Shown: piece by piece, positions 1-12,500 of the stretch
How positions within the stretch are numbered: the stretch's first letter is position 1
How the letters are laid out: each line of letters starts with the position of its first letter
Source: Mactra quadrangularis
Taxonomy: Eukaryota; Mollusca; Bivalvia; Venerida; Mactridae
Assembly: GCA_025267735.1 (NCBI GenBank)
Contig: CM046304.1
Location: 27,097,381 to 27,161,380 of the forward strand
Direction: 5' to 3'
Length of the DNA stretch: 64,000 nucleotides
Notes under the pieces: generated by a model
Told to the model about the DNA's origin: nothing
The model's database searches: none
What the model saw: the letters and a program-made list of their open reading frames with translations, nothing else
Program-made: the position numbers and the translations under genes

Positions 1-509
1 GGAAGGTGATTTTGCTGTATTGGACCAGTTCTAGAACATCTTCAGTCCTAATTGGGATTTACAAATTACCTGGTTCATGTACTGTCTAACTTTGTTTTCA
101 TTTGGCAACAATAACTGTGCTAAGAAATAATATGGCAGGTCATGTGACCAAGTCTATTTATCAAACATTTATTTCATGGACAGTTAAAGGATATAATTAG
201 CCGGATTTTTCAATGAAAAAATTCAGCTAATAGTTAGGCAAAAACACGGGTGGGCCGGTGTCGTTAACAAAAGTTAAAGTTTTCAATTTAGCATATATTT
301 CTGCCATTTATTGTCAAATCTTTACGAAACTTCATACAATAATAACATACTATGTGATGAACAGAATTAGAAAGTAACCACAACTCTACCTGGCTTTATT
401 ATGGATTATTTCCCTTTGAAATTTTGTGTTAAAGTTTTTAAATTCGGCTTTAATGTGGTTTCCACATGACATTTCTTGTTTTAATGTTATATAACATCTC
501 TATAACCAG

Positions 510-3500
510 GATAAGAAGAGTGGTGGACCTGTTAGTGCAGCAGCTGCCAGTCAACAACCTAAATCTGTACATTTACAAATGCCTGGTCAACAAAAACCTA
601 GGCAGATAATAAGAAGAGGACCTATCAAAGCTGATTTGGTAAGCTATTGTTAGATCTAATCTTTGTATATAAATGTATGTGGTGCACATATTATGACTAG
701 TTTTTTGGCTTTCAGTATTATTTCACATATTAAATCTGCTGGCCCAACGCTTTTATAGTGTGGTATGAATTTTTGCCTACCCTTGATCAAAGAAAGATGA
801 CCTTCTATTCGTTTGTGAGAAGTGTATATTTTATCATTTGTAGAGGTGACTGACTTAGTTTTCATTGTCTACTATGGCATTTCAATGTCTGAAAAGAAAC
901 AATTTGGTATCAGAAGACATTATCTAATTTATGTCCATCTCCTTAGTTTTTAGCTCATTGTGTCAGTAACTTAATAACAATGAGATGTTCGATGAGCTTG
1001 ATAATGTTCCATGTTGATGTCTTGGATTTAATGTTATTTTTGTTTTATTTTAATAATTCTTGTTTTATATTGTTAGGATGTTGCCAAAGTGTTTCGTAAA
1101 TGTAAGGATGATCAATCTACACGACTTGACCTCAGTAAATCACAGGTAAATACACAATTAACCTAACATATTTAAAATGGATAAGTTGACTATGTTAAAT
1201 TGTGATCGATCTCCATAGAATTAGACCTTATAATCTTACACTCTGCTTTTGTTTATGGCACTGTTTACCTGAGAACTATTTTCATGTCAGTCATTGCACT
1301 AACTCACTAGCCTAAAGTTCTGGAGTAGTGAAAATTTATTCTGGCTTGTGGAAATATCTTCATGTAATCCATTCTCGTTCCCAGAGTCTAGTAGGTTTAG
1401 GGGTTAGCCTCTGGTGCCACACTGTTAATTTCAGGAATGAAACATCATAATTTAGCCGATATCAACCAATCAGAATGCTTTCGCGAAAAGTTTTCATCTG
1501 GCTCTTAACCTATCAACCAATCCAATTGTCTTACATAGCGCCTTCGTTTAAAATTTAAGATAATGTTAGTTATTTCTGTAACCAAGGTGACACATAATCT
1601 AGGGTCTATCTACATAAACATGACAGCAGTCCTGCTGTTTTATGGCTTTAATCCTTTGAAGGTCCAATGCAGTGTGCAGTAGCTACTAGACTCTGGGTAC
1701 GAGAATGCATGTAATCAGGCTAGTTGATGATACCCTTCAACTGATGAAAATTCCCTGAAACAAATGGCATTTTTGAATTGACATCCTAAATGGCAGCCTT
1801 GACTGACTCTGTAAAAAGACTTGGATCAATGTGGAGATTCCAATATTTTGATGACTTTGACATCAATGCTGTATGAAAGAATTTGCTGACTATATGGTAA
1901 ATCTACCTATCGATATGGGATCATCTGATAGTATAGAGATATATATTTACCAAAACAATGCTATGTATCTATATGTTCAATAGTTATAACTGAATTCCAT
2001 TTGATGCCCTACAGTATCATACAATGCATGAAACAGAAAATATCTCGGTACATACTTAAAGAGCCTTTGCCATCTTTCCACTTTGTTTAGCATATCAGAT
2101 TTAAATGGTCATTTATTTTCAAAGTTCAAAGATCAATTTTACTGTAGATGTGTGCGTTTTTAAGAAAAAAAATGACAATACTTTAAACATTATTTCTTAT
2201 TCTTTCAGATTACAGTTATTCCTCCAACAATAAAAGAAATTGTACATTTAAAGGAATTATATCTCTATGGTAACAAGATAGTACAGTTACCTATAGAGAT
2301 TGGATGTTTAATAAACTTAGAAACTGTTGCATTGAATGAAAATTCTTTAACAAATCTACCAGATACTATGGAAGATTTGAAGAAATTAAGATTATTAGAT
2401 CTTAGACATAACAGACTTACTGAGGTATGTTCTATGGTTGCTAAAGTAACTTCATATTTATTGTTTTTGGACGGTGCCCTATTACTAGTAAATTAGGGCA
2501 CTCGACAGAGTTAACAATGGGTAATTTCAGCAATTTGTATTGAATCTTATGAACAAAACCGAGCCAGTCCAGTTCAAAATACTGCAAAAATTCTTGTGGA
2601 TTACTTGGGCAATATTGTAATCGAGTACCCTCAGCATGATTATTTTTCTAAAAATATTCTGTTGCTGAGTATAGATCTGTTATCAGGGGTTGGCGATAAG
2701 GGTTACCGGATTTACAGCACACTCCTGTAAAAACTTCAAAAAATCTCGCACTTATTAAGTTTATTGAAATTTTTACAAGAGCATAGCATCACCATCAGCT
2801 TCTTTACAGTAGCACCTTTTCATCAGTGCTATCAGTACTTAGACTTTCTCAACTCTCAAAACATGAATAATTTAGTGTGTCAAATATACTATGGTCTTAC
2901 TTTCATGATTTTTAAAAAACATGCTGCCTGTTTTGTGTAAGTTTTCTATTTGTCCAAATGAAAGACATGTACTTAAGTGGTATTTTGCCGGCTTGCTGTC
3001 CGACTCACCTTTATTTGCGTAAAATTATACGCATTTAAGTCTATGTGAGATTTTTGTTAGTAACAATTCTACATACTATATTAGCGAGTAACAATTCTAT
3101 ATAATATATTAGCGACAAAAATGTTGGTAAAATTTTGTTTTGATGTTGTTGTTATCTCCATGGTAACTCAAAGATTCTATTTATCACATTATTATTGATT
3201 TTTAGTGTAAGTCCCACAGTTTGTAACATTTTTTAATTTAAATGCTAAGATGTATCAGAGTGATGAATAGTGATAATATGCTTATTTTAAAGAATAGGGA
3301 ATGTTTGTCTGTGAATGACTTATACACTAAGTCACTTTGTTGCAGTTCTTTTGTTTGATGATAGTTGAATAGACTGTGAACAGCCATCAAACTAATGTAT
3401 CAATTTTGTAATTCTTATAAATGCAAGTCAACCCAAAAAACCTGACTCAAAATAATGCACTGGTTTGGAAATTAAGATTTAGTCTGAATCCTTTACAAAT

Positions 3501-6500
3501 TAGGTTGATATTTGATTTCTGTAGAGTAATACTCTGGTCATTTTATAGCCCTTGAACTGTTTGCGGCATATTTCGTGAAAATTTGATCCACTTAATCATT
3601 TTCTTTGTTTGTCCTACACCATAATTCAAGTAAAGCAGTGAAATATGCTGTCTTTCACTGTTCCTCAATATTTCCATAGTTTATGGTCATATGATATGGG
3701 GTTGTCTTAGGCCATACTTCCTATTTTGTCTGTTTCAAGAGTGGACATGACTACACTGTTATTATCAATGTACTTTTTTATTACAGATTCCAGAAGTTGT
3801 ATATAGATTGAAGTCTCTGACAACATTGTTAATCAGATTTAATAGAATCAGAACTGTTGATGATGGTATTAGAAATCTTACTGTAAGTTATACCTTGTTT
3901 ACTATTACTAGATTTAGTATTGTACTTATTTATCTATTAATTTTATATTTTCACTCATTGCCTTAAATTTTCTTTAGTGCTAGCCCAATTATTATGTTAT
4001 AAAGTTAAGGGCAAAATTATAAACTAGCCCAAGTATGTAAAAAATCAATTTCCACTATACCAAATCAATTTTCATTAGTCCTGTCTTTGGGCTTCTGGGT
4101 TAAAGCAATGTCTGTATTTGCTCTTTTTATTGATGTTTCGACAAACAGCCTGTCTGCAATAATTTAGCTCACTGTATTTTTTTCTCAGAATATTTACATT
4201 GGTATAGAGTCTATAGACAAAACATAATATTGTACTATTCTATGCCTTTACCCACTGGCCCGAAATCCCCAGGGTTAGTGAAAGTTATTATGGCTAGTCA
4301 AATATCTTATTTCATAACATCAGGCTAGCTTGTAAGTAGGCAAAACTAGATATTGAATAATTCAGGCTAGTGCTTGTGAAGATTCAAGGCATTGACTGTT
4401 GTACACTAGTTAACAATTTCAAAATATGTGCTTTTAAAAAAAAAGATTAGCATTCTTTTGTGAAGTTTTTGCTCATTTATTACAGCAAAAAAAGCTCAAT
4501 CCCTGAAGCTTATATCATTATTTTGTTCATGTTTATTGTAGTTGTTGAACCGTGTTAATTGATATTGCTATATTATTTCTACAGTTTCTTCAAACCTGTG
4601 ACAAATATATTCAGACATTATCTTACAGGTGTTCTGTGTTGTTAATAAGTCTCTATTAGCACTGACATTCAGTGTACATTGGGGATTGTACAAGCTTTAA
4701 AAATACAACATGTACTTGAATAGAGTTGCGGGTCTTTAAAAAGTCTTGAAAATAAGTTTCAACTTGTAAACCACTGAATGTTTTCACTGTAAATCTCACT
4801 GATTGGCAGCTGTGGGTTTTGTCTTGGCTACCTTCCATAGCCCTTCTGTAAGAATATAGGCAAGTGGCTGCAGAGATTGAGATAATGAATCTACTCATGA
4901 GAGTAAATATTAATTGATTTATGTGCCTTATATAACTTAGACTGTCCAAAAACAAAAAGAAACAAAACAAACCAACTTGTTTATATTAATGAAATATGTA
5001 TTGTTTTGTTTTACAGAATTTAACAATGTTCACATTACGAGAGAATAAAATACGTGAGTTACCTAAAGGTATTGGTTGTTTGGTACATTTAAGTACATTT
5101 GATGTCTCACATAATCACCTTGAACATTTACCTACTGGTATGTTATAACTTCTTTGTATTATTGTTTTAAAAGAAAGTTAAAGCCAAGTCCATGGTGCAT
5201 ATTCAACTTCCAATTTTGTGATTTATGTTAAATTCTCTGCTGCAACAGGTTATTCTCTTTTAGGCCACAACAAGTTGATGATGTGTTCTACAGATTTTCT
5301 GGAAAAAAATGGGGCGAGCGAAGAAAAAAATCTTTATTCAGTTGTTTTATATAGAAGCAATAGTCTCTACTTGCATTGGCAAAAGTTTTTAGTACTATTA
5401 CTGATTTTATTTTTTTGAGAATTAATTACTCCGTAATTGGTAAGAAATCTGTCTATTTCGGTATTTTGAAAGTATGTAACTATGTTTTCATTATTTTCAA
5501 AACTGTTAACTTCCATTCATGCTTTGTTAGGTCTTTCTCAAATGCAAATAGAAATAAGAACAAGCCATTTTGTTTGACTATTTAGTATTTTCTATAACAC
5601 TCAAACAGTTTAAACAATTTTTCAATGCTAAAATATGTATGACAATAAATACAATACAACCACAAGTTTTTAATAAAGCCCTCTTTATCACTGATGATAA
5701 TATATGTATTATTACTCTATTTTCAGAGATTGGAAACTGTGTAATGTTAAGTTCATTAGATTTACAACATAATGAATTATTAGATATACCAGACTCTATA
5801 GGTAATCTTAGATCACTGACAAGATTAGGTTTGAAGTAAGTATATTTGTAATTTTCTTGTTAAGCAGCTGGTATGGCCAAGTTATTATGATATTGGACTG
5901 ATAAACAATGGATAGCCTGCTTTGTGTTATTTTGAACCCGTTCAAAACCTATCCTCTTGTTTCCTTGAGCAAGAAATTTTATCTTACTTGCTCAGTACTG
6001 GAGAACCAGGAAGCTGATATGAACATTTCTTTGTTTAGATACTCTCTTAAAATTCTTGCATTTCCTTATAAATTATAAAAAAAAATGCTTTCAGACTTGC
6101 AAGAAAATGCATGGTTCTTACTTATACAACATATTTGCCTGTTTCCAACAACATCATAAGCTAAATGAACATTGATTGATGAATGTAATTTGACCTTCAA
6201 CTTTTCTAAAGGTCAAATTATTTATATGACCTTGACCTTCATTGTCTATATATTACAGATACAACAGATTAACCTGTGTTCCAGCATCATTAGCTAACTG
6301 TACATTGATGGATGAATTTAATGTGGAAGGAAATAATATATCAATGTTACCTGTAAGTTAGTTTAGAAACTAGTGTCAGAGCCATGCTCAACTTAGAAGC
6401 TGGCTTCATTTCATGACCTTTGTAGATACATATCAGGAGTGTGGAATTTCTATGCCCCACTTGTCCGACTTGTACATTTATATCTGCAGACAAGTCAATA

Positions 6501-9500
6501 TATCTATCCCTCTTGTATGTGAAGAAGTAATATTTTGCTGTCAGTATACTATGACCAATTAACTTTTACGAAATTTTGAATTCATGTGGAATATTTAACC
6601 AGTTACTGCTTTATACAATTTTTACTGAATGGACTTAAATTATTGAAATGTTTCATTTATTTGATAGTAGGGCAGCATATTGTCAAAAATCTTACAATAA
6701 TTTAACATTACTAGAAGGATTTACATCTAAAATCAGTCTTACTATGCATGATAATATGGGTTCCTGATGAATATTTCATATCTTATCTATAATCTTATTT
6801 TCTTGATTGTTATAATATTTTTGTGTATATTTTATCTATTACAGGAAGGGTTATTGTCTAGTTTAACAAGTCTGAAAGCATTCACTGTTCCTAGAAATGC
6901 TTTTCAGTCTTATCCTACTGGTGGACCTTCACAGTTTGTCTCTGTAGAGGTTTGTACAATACTATATGTTTCTTTTGTTTGTATCGACTCATTTAAACAT
7001 CTAGGGAAGGTAAAGTCTAAAAATTTTGAAATGGCACTCAATGCACGTTTAGAAGTTTAAGTTGACCTAAATTTAGAACTATAAAATTAAAAATAATCCC
7101 AAACATATTATGGCATTTTAACATACATAATTTAAAAAAAAGAAATTGAACCCTGCACAGCACCAAATATCTTTTTTAAAGATCTTTCTTGTTTAATGTG
7201 AAAATATTTCTATGCAAAACAATGATTAAATAAGTTGAATATCTATTAACATATTTTTGTGATATAATCATTACTCATATGCTTGCTCTGTCTGGTATTT
7301 CAGTATTTCACAGCATCTTAAGAACAGACTCCAAATTACTCAAAATAAAATTATTAGATTTGTTCTTAACTTAGATTGCAGACAGCACATATCTCAAGAT
7401 CATTTTGTTGAGTTAAATTGGTTACCTGTTGAAAAAAGAGTAAATCAGATTGTTTTAAACAATGTTTTTAAAATATTTATTGACATATCTCCTTCTTATT
7501 TACATGAACATTTTATTCAGGCCAGTTCAGTTCATAATCATAACACTAGATTTAGCTCTGAATCTTGTTTTAAAATTCCATCTGTCAAAGGTTTTGGAAA
7601 GAAGTCATTTGTATACAATGGCTGTTACCTGTGGAACCAGTTACCAACTGAAATTAAACATACCACCAATACTGAAACTTTTAAAAAACTAGTAAAAAAA
7701 CATTATTTTACCAAGTTGTAATAAATTCTGTGATATTTTATGCCTTTTGTTTGCCTGTGATAATCTTAATTTTGATCTCTTATAGTCCCTTATTTTAACT
7801 TATTTTAGTATTTAGTAATGTTTTATGATAATTGGAAGTAAATTTAGTGTGTGCCTTGCTAGGACATGTATTCATTTATTTAAGGACCACAATGGAAACA
7901 AGGAAATTCATATTGCCTTTTTTGTGCTATCCTTAATAGATGGAAATATGTCCTAGTACAATGAATGTAAAATAATACAGTATTATTTATATTATTTGTT
8001 TTTACTGTTTTAATCATTCTTGTGCTATGTATGTTATTTTCATTTATTGAATAAACTCTATCTATCTATCCAAACAATGATAATGCATTTTACTGATAAT
8101 ACAGTTAACATACTTCATAATTGCTATATACATGTAACTACAAGTAGAAATTTCTATTGAAACCTAATTTCTGCTACATCTGCTCAGCCATGGCCATAAA
8201 CCACTATCCTGAAGTCTGAGGCTTGTAAATATTGATTCAGGCTAGCGAAAATTACATGTTTTATATATTCAAAATGGTTTGCCTTTACTATATAAATATG
8301 ACAAATGCAGGTGAAAATTTAAGACGATGACTCTGCAATCTTCCGTCAGATAATCGAAATGGAAGAAATGTGGATATCAATATATTTAATGTGAATGATT
8401 GAAAAAATATGCAGAAATGACCCTTCATTTATTTGAAAAAAAAAATACATAAAATTTGTTCCCTGCTAAAATGATAGTTTTTACAGTATTTTCTTACTGT
8501 TTGACATACATTTAACATGAGACACTGCCATGGTATAACACTAGATTCAACCCTCTTGATAGATTGGTATTTTAAGTGCTCTATATTATTTATGATTAAT
8601 ATATGAATTTTTCCTCCTCCACTTAATGCTATCTTATCATTATCCATATACTATCTAACTATCTGAGGACAGGAAGGGAGACAAATCATGCTGTTGTATG
8701 TTCTATTTGAACAAAAGCATTTAAAACATTAGTATAATGGCATGCTCTTTTTACACTTCGCCTTTTGTATTAATTTGGCATTAAAATGTATTCTTCTTTA
8801 ACATTAATCATGGAATTTAAAATTTAACAGATATAAGTCAAAAAGATGTAATTGAGATATTGGGATTTTTTTAATTTGTAAATTGTTTTAGCCTTGTCCT
8901 TTTTATACAATAAGTGACGAAGGACCCTTATATAGACATAGTTTTTACTAACAAATTACTCATTTTTTAAACAAATGACCTGATATTGGTAAATTAAATT
9001 CAACTGTCAGTGGCACATACATAAACCCACTCATTTAAATACTTATTAAGTAATTCTGTACTAATTATCAATAAAAAAGACATCTGTAGTTATATTATAG
9101 AGATTATCTAGCATATATCAAGTATTTAAATCGGCCGGGTTAATGTATGCACCACTGACCAGTTGTGTAAAATTTGCCTATATTTAGAATAAATTTATCA
9201 GAAAATGTTGTTGACATTTAAGTGATAATGGATTGTCTACATTATACAAACACATGTCTTATCTTGTTTTATCTCTAATTTTTTTCAGTCAATCAATATG
9301 GAGCATAATCAGATAAATAAAATTCCATATGGAATATTTTCCCAGGCTAAATGTCTCTCAAAGTTAAACATGAAAGACAACCAGCTCACATCACTACCTC
9401 TAGGTATGTTAGAGTTACCTCCCTTTGTATTGAAATATAAAACATTCTTCAATATATAATGTATATGAGGGAAAGTGTTGCGTCTGGGATTTTTTTAATA

Positions 9501-12500
9501 AGAAAAAGTGGTTTTATTAGAAGAAAATGTACTTATAAAATATAAAATCTGGTAGTCATTGTCCTCAGGACATCAGCTGATAACTTCTGAAGGAGTTGTG
9601 GTCCTGAAGGAGCATTAGGAGGCACACTGAGGGATAGAAGTCCTGAGTTTGAGCCCTGCAAAGAGCACTGCTAATTTATTTGAGCAAGAAATTTACGTAC
9701 AGTTGTTTTACTTGAATTAGATATAAGTGGATATTGTGAGGGTCAAATGCTTGAAGATAATTTCAATGATCGGGAGTTATCATACAAACTTGTAAAAGTC
9801 AGCAAAAGTCAGTCGAACATGTATATGGATGCAGACTTTTAATCTTACTTTAGATTCTCTAAACTTATTAACACATTGAGATCTTGTCCTAACTCACTCA
9901 TATTTATTATGCTTTATTTATATTTATATTTATTGTAGACATTGGCCAGTGGACAAATATGGTAGAATTAAATCTTGGTACAAATCAATTGACTCGTATA
10001 CCAGATGATATACAGAACTTAGAAAAATTAGAAGTTCTTATATTGAGTAATAATTTATTAAAGGTGAGTTAGTGATTCTTTAAACATGTCATTACAAAAT
10101 TCATCATAAGTCATTAACATAAAACATTCATTTAATGTTCAAAACTGCATCTTTATTATTACCTAAAAAGTCTTGAATACCTCTTGAATACTTTGTTAAT
10201 TTATCGGCATTCTTTGGAAACATAAGAAATAGATTATAATATTCTTTAATCTTTTTTGTTTATACATTAAGTAATAAGTATTGTATATTTGATAGTATGA
10301 AAACATACATAGCTTTAAAACACTTGGTATATGTATTTGTATACATGTTTGTAGGAGCAAAAATGTTATGTATTCTTAGGCAATGCATCTATATCAATAA
10401 GAAAGCCAAAACAGTCTACATATTTGCTTGATTTTATTACTTTAAAGTTCAAATTTGCATCTATATTCTTAGTTTTTAACCACATTAAATGCTAATGTGT
10501 TTGGAGTGAGTGTGGTCTAGTAATTACGATGTTTGGCTAGTAATCATTGGATAGCCAGCTCTGAATTGGTTCCAATCTCATTCAAAACCTACCTCATTGT
10601 TTGCTTGAGCAATAAACTTAATCTTACTAGCTCAGTACTGGAGCACCAGGAAGTGGTATTCAAAGGGATTAATCTAAGTTGTAATAAATTGTTACAATCA
10701 AGCTAAAATAAATCAGTTTAAACTAAAAACTAAATCAAACTAATGTTTTTGCTTAGATATTTTAACACTTCTAATTTACTGTTATTGTATACAGAGATTA
10801 CCTGCCAGCATAGGAAACCTAAAGAAATTACAGACATTAGATTTAGAAGAAAATAAGTTAGAATCCCTCCCTCAAGAAATAGGTAAGTATCTTATCATGT
10901 GATTGGTTTAATTTTTTATATATTTCCAAAGTAGTTAGTTATTGAACTATAAAATAATTTCCTGTTTATTTATTAGTCGATTAAAGGAATCATGTATTTG
11001 ATTGGTTAATCACCTTAGTCGGTTTTGTTTTTGTTGGATATAACCCCGTAGCAACACATTGTATAGGTCATGTAACGGCTGTCAGTCAACCTACTCACTC
11101 CTCATAGAAAGGCTAAATCTCTGGATTTAGCTGTTAACCAACTACTAAGCGCATACTTTTGTCAGTGACTGACAACTAATAATGACCTACATAATTAAAA
11201 ATTATTGGTAGTAGGGAGAATGGCCATAGAAATAATTTCATGACATAGCTCCACGAAAGTATGCCCTGCCTGGGAATCGAACTCACGACCCCTTGATCAG
11301 TGACTTGCGTGCTTCCAACTGAGCTAGCCGGGTGGCTTACACCTTAGTTGGTACAAAAATATCTTCAAGTTATGAAGTTTCTTTACAATTGAAATGTATG
11401 GAGCATCATGATGCTGTATTTAAGTTTACAGAATTCCCTTCCATCCGCCTAAAATGATATTATTGTAAAGTGTTTTATTATTATATTTATTCAATTCAAG
11501 ACTGTCAGTAATGGTTATTTGAGTATTTATTTTGTTATGTTTATTGATAGTCCAATGTTGTGGGGCATTTTATTGTATGTTCCGTTTTATGAAACCGGGT
11601 GCGTTGATCGTGATTTAATCATATTTGAAATGTTTTTTACAGGTCAGTTAAGAGAATTAAGACGTTTAGTTGTACAAACTAATCAACTTGTATCATTACC
11701 TAGAGCAATAGGGTAAGTTGTATTTTACATCTTTTTTTAAGTATTATCAGTATAGACTATACCTGGAATTAAAATATTAGGATTCTTCCATGCAGTACAT
11801 ACAAACTTTTAGTTCACAATTCATTGTTTGTCAAGTATTATCTGTGTAGACATTACCCGGAAGTAAAATATTTGGGTTTTCCATGCGGTACATACAAACT
11901 TTCACCATTATAAATACATGCACTAAGAACTATAGGATTTACTCTGTGTTTTGTGCTTTTTAGTGTGGTGTTAAAATGTTCGCTTGTACTGCCTGTGCAA
12001 ATATGGAAAAACACATAAATAAGAGTTTAGAATTGCGTCTTTTGGCATGTTATTATTTTTTCGGAGGAAAATGTTTATGCTTTTCTATATTGAGAACTGA
12101 ACAAAACACTATTGTAATTCTATTTGAATTTGAAGTGAGTTACAATAGTGTTACGTTCAGCCATCTATATATCAATATTTGCTTGCATTTTTTTAGTGTT
12201 CTTTTTTTGTTTCACTTATAAAGTGAGTATGTGGTTGTTACTTGTGTTTGTAATAGTTGTGGTCCCTTTTACTTGTCTGAATCATACCTTTGTCTTCCCA
12301 ATTACAAATGACTGAAAACCATGCATGCATGTCTCTGTGCAAAAACTACACATCAGGATTAGAATTTCACATCCCTGTATGATGATTCTAGAAATGAAAA
12401 AGAAACTAATAGCATTTTCATTTGTTTAGTTGTTATTTGTTTATTTTCAGATGTTTAAGTAATTTACAATTTTTAGGAGCAGGAGAGAATCATTTATCTT

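Noticed and set aside
1..509. SHOC2 start exon within the first 500 bases
   Set aside because: The only ATG with a short frame (at about 132) soon reaches a stop and does not resemble a SHOC2 N-terminus.
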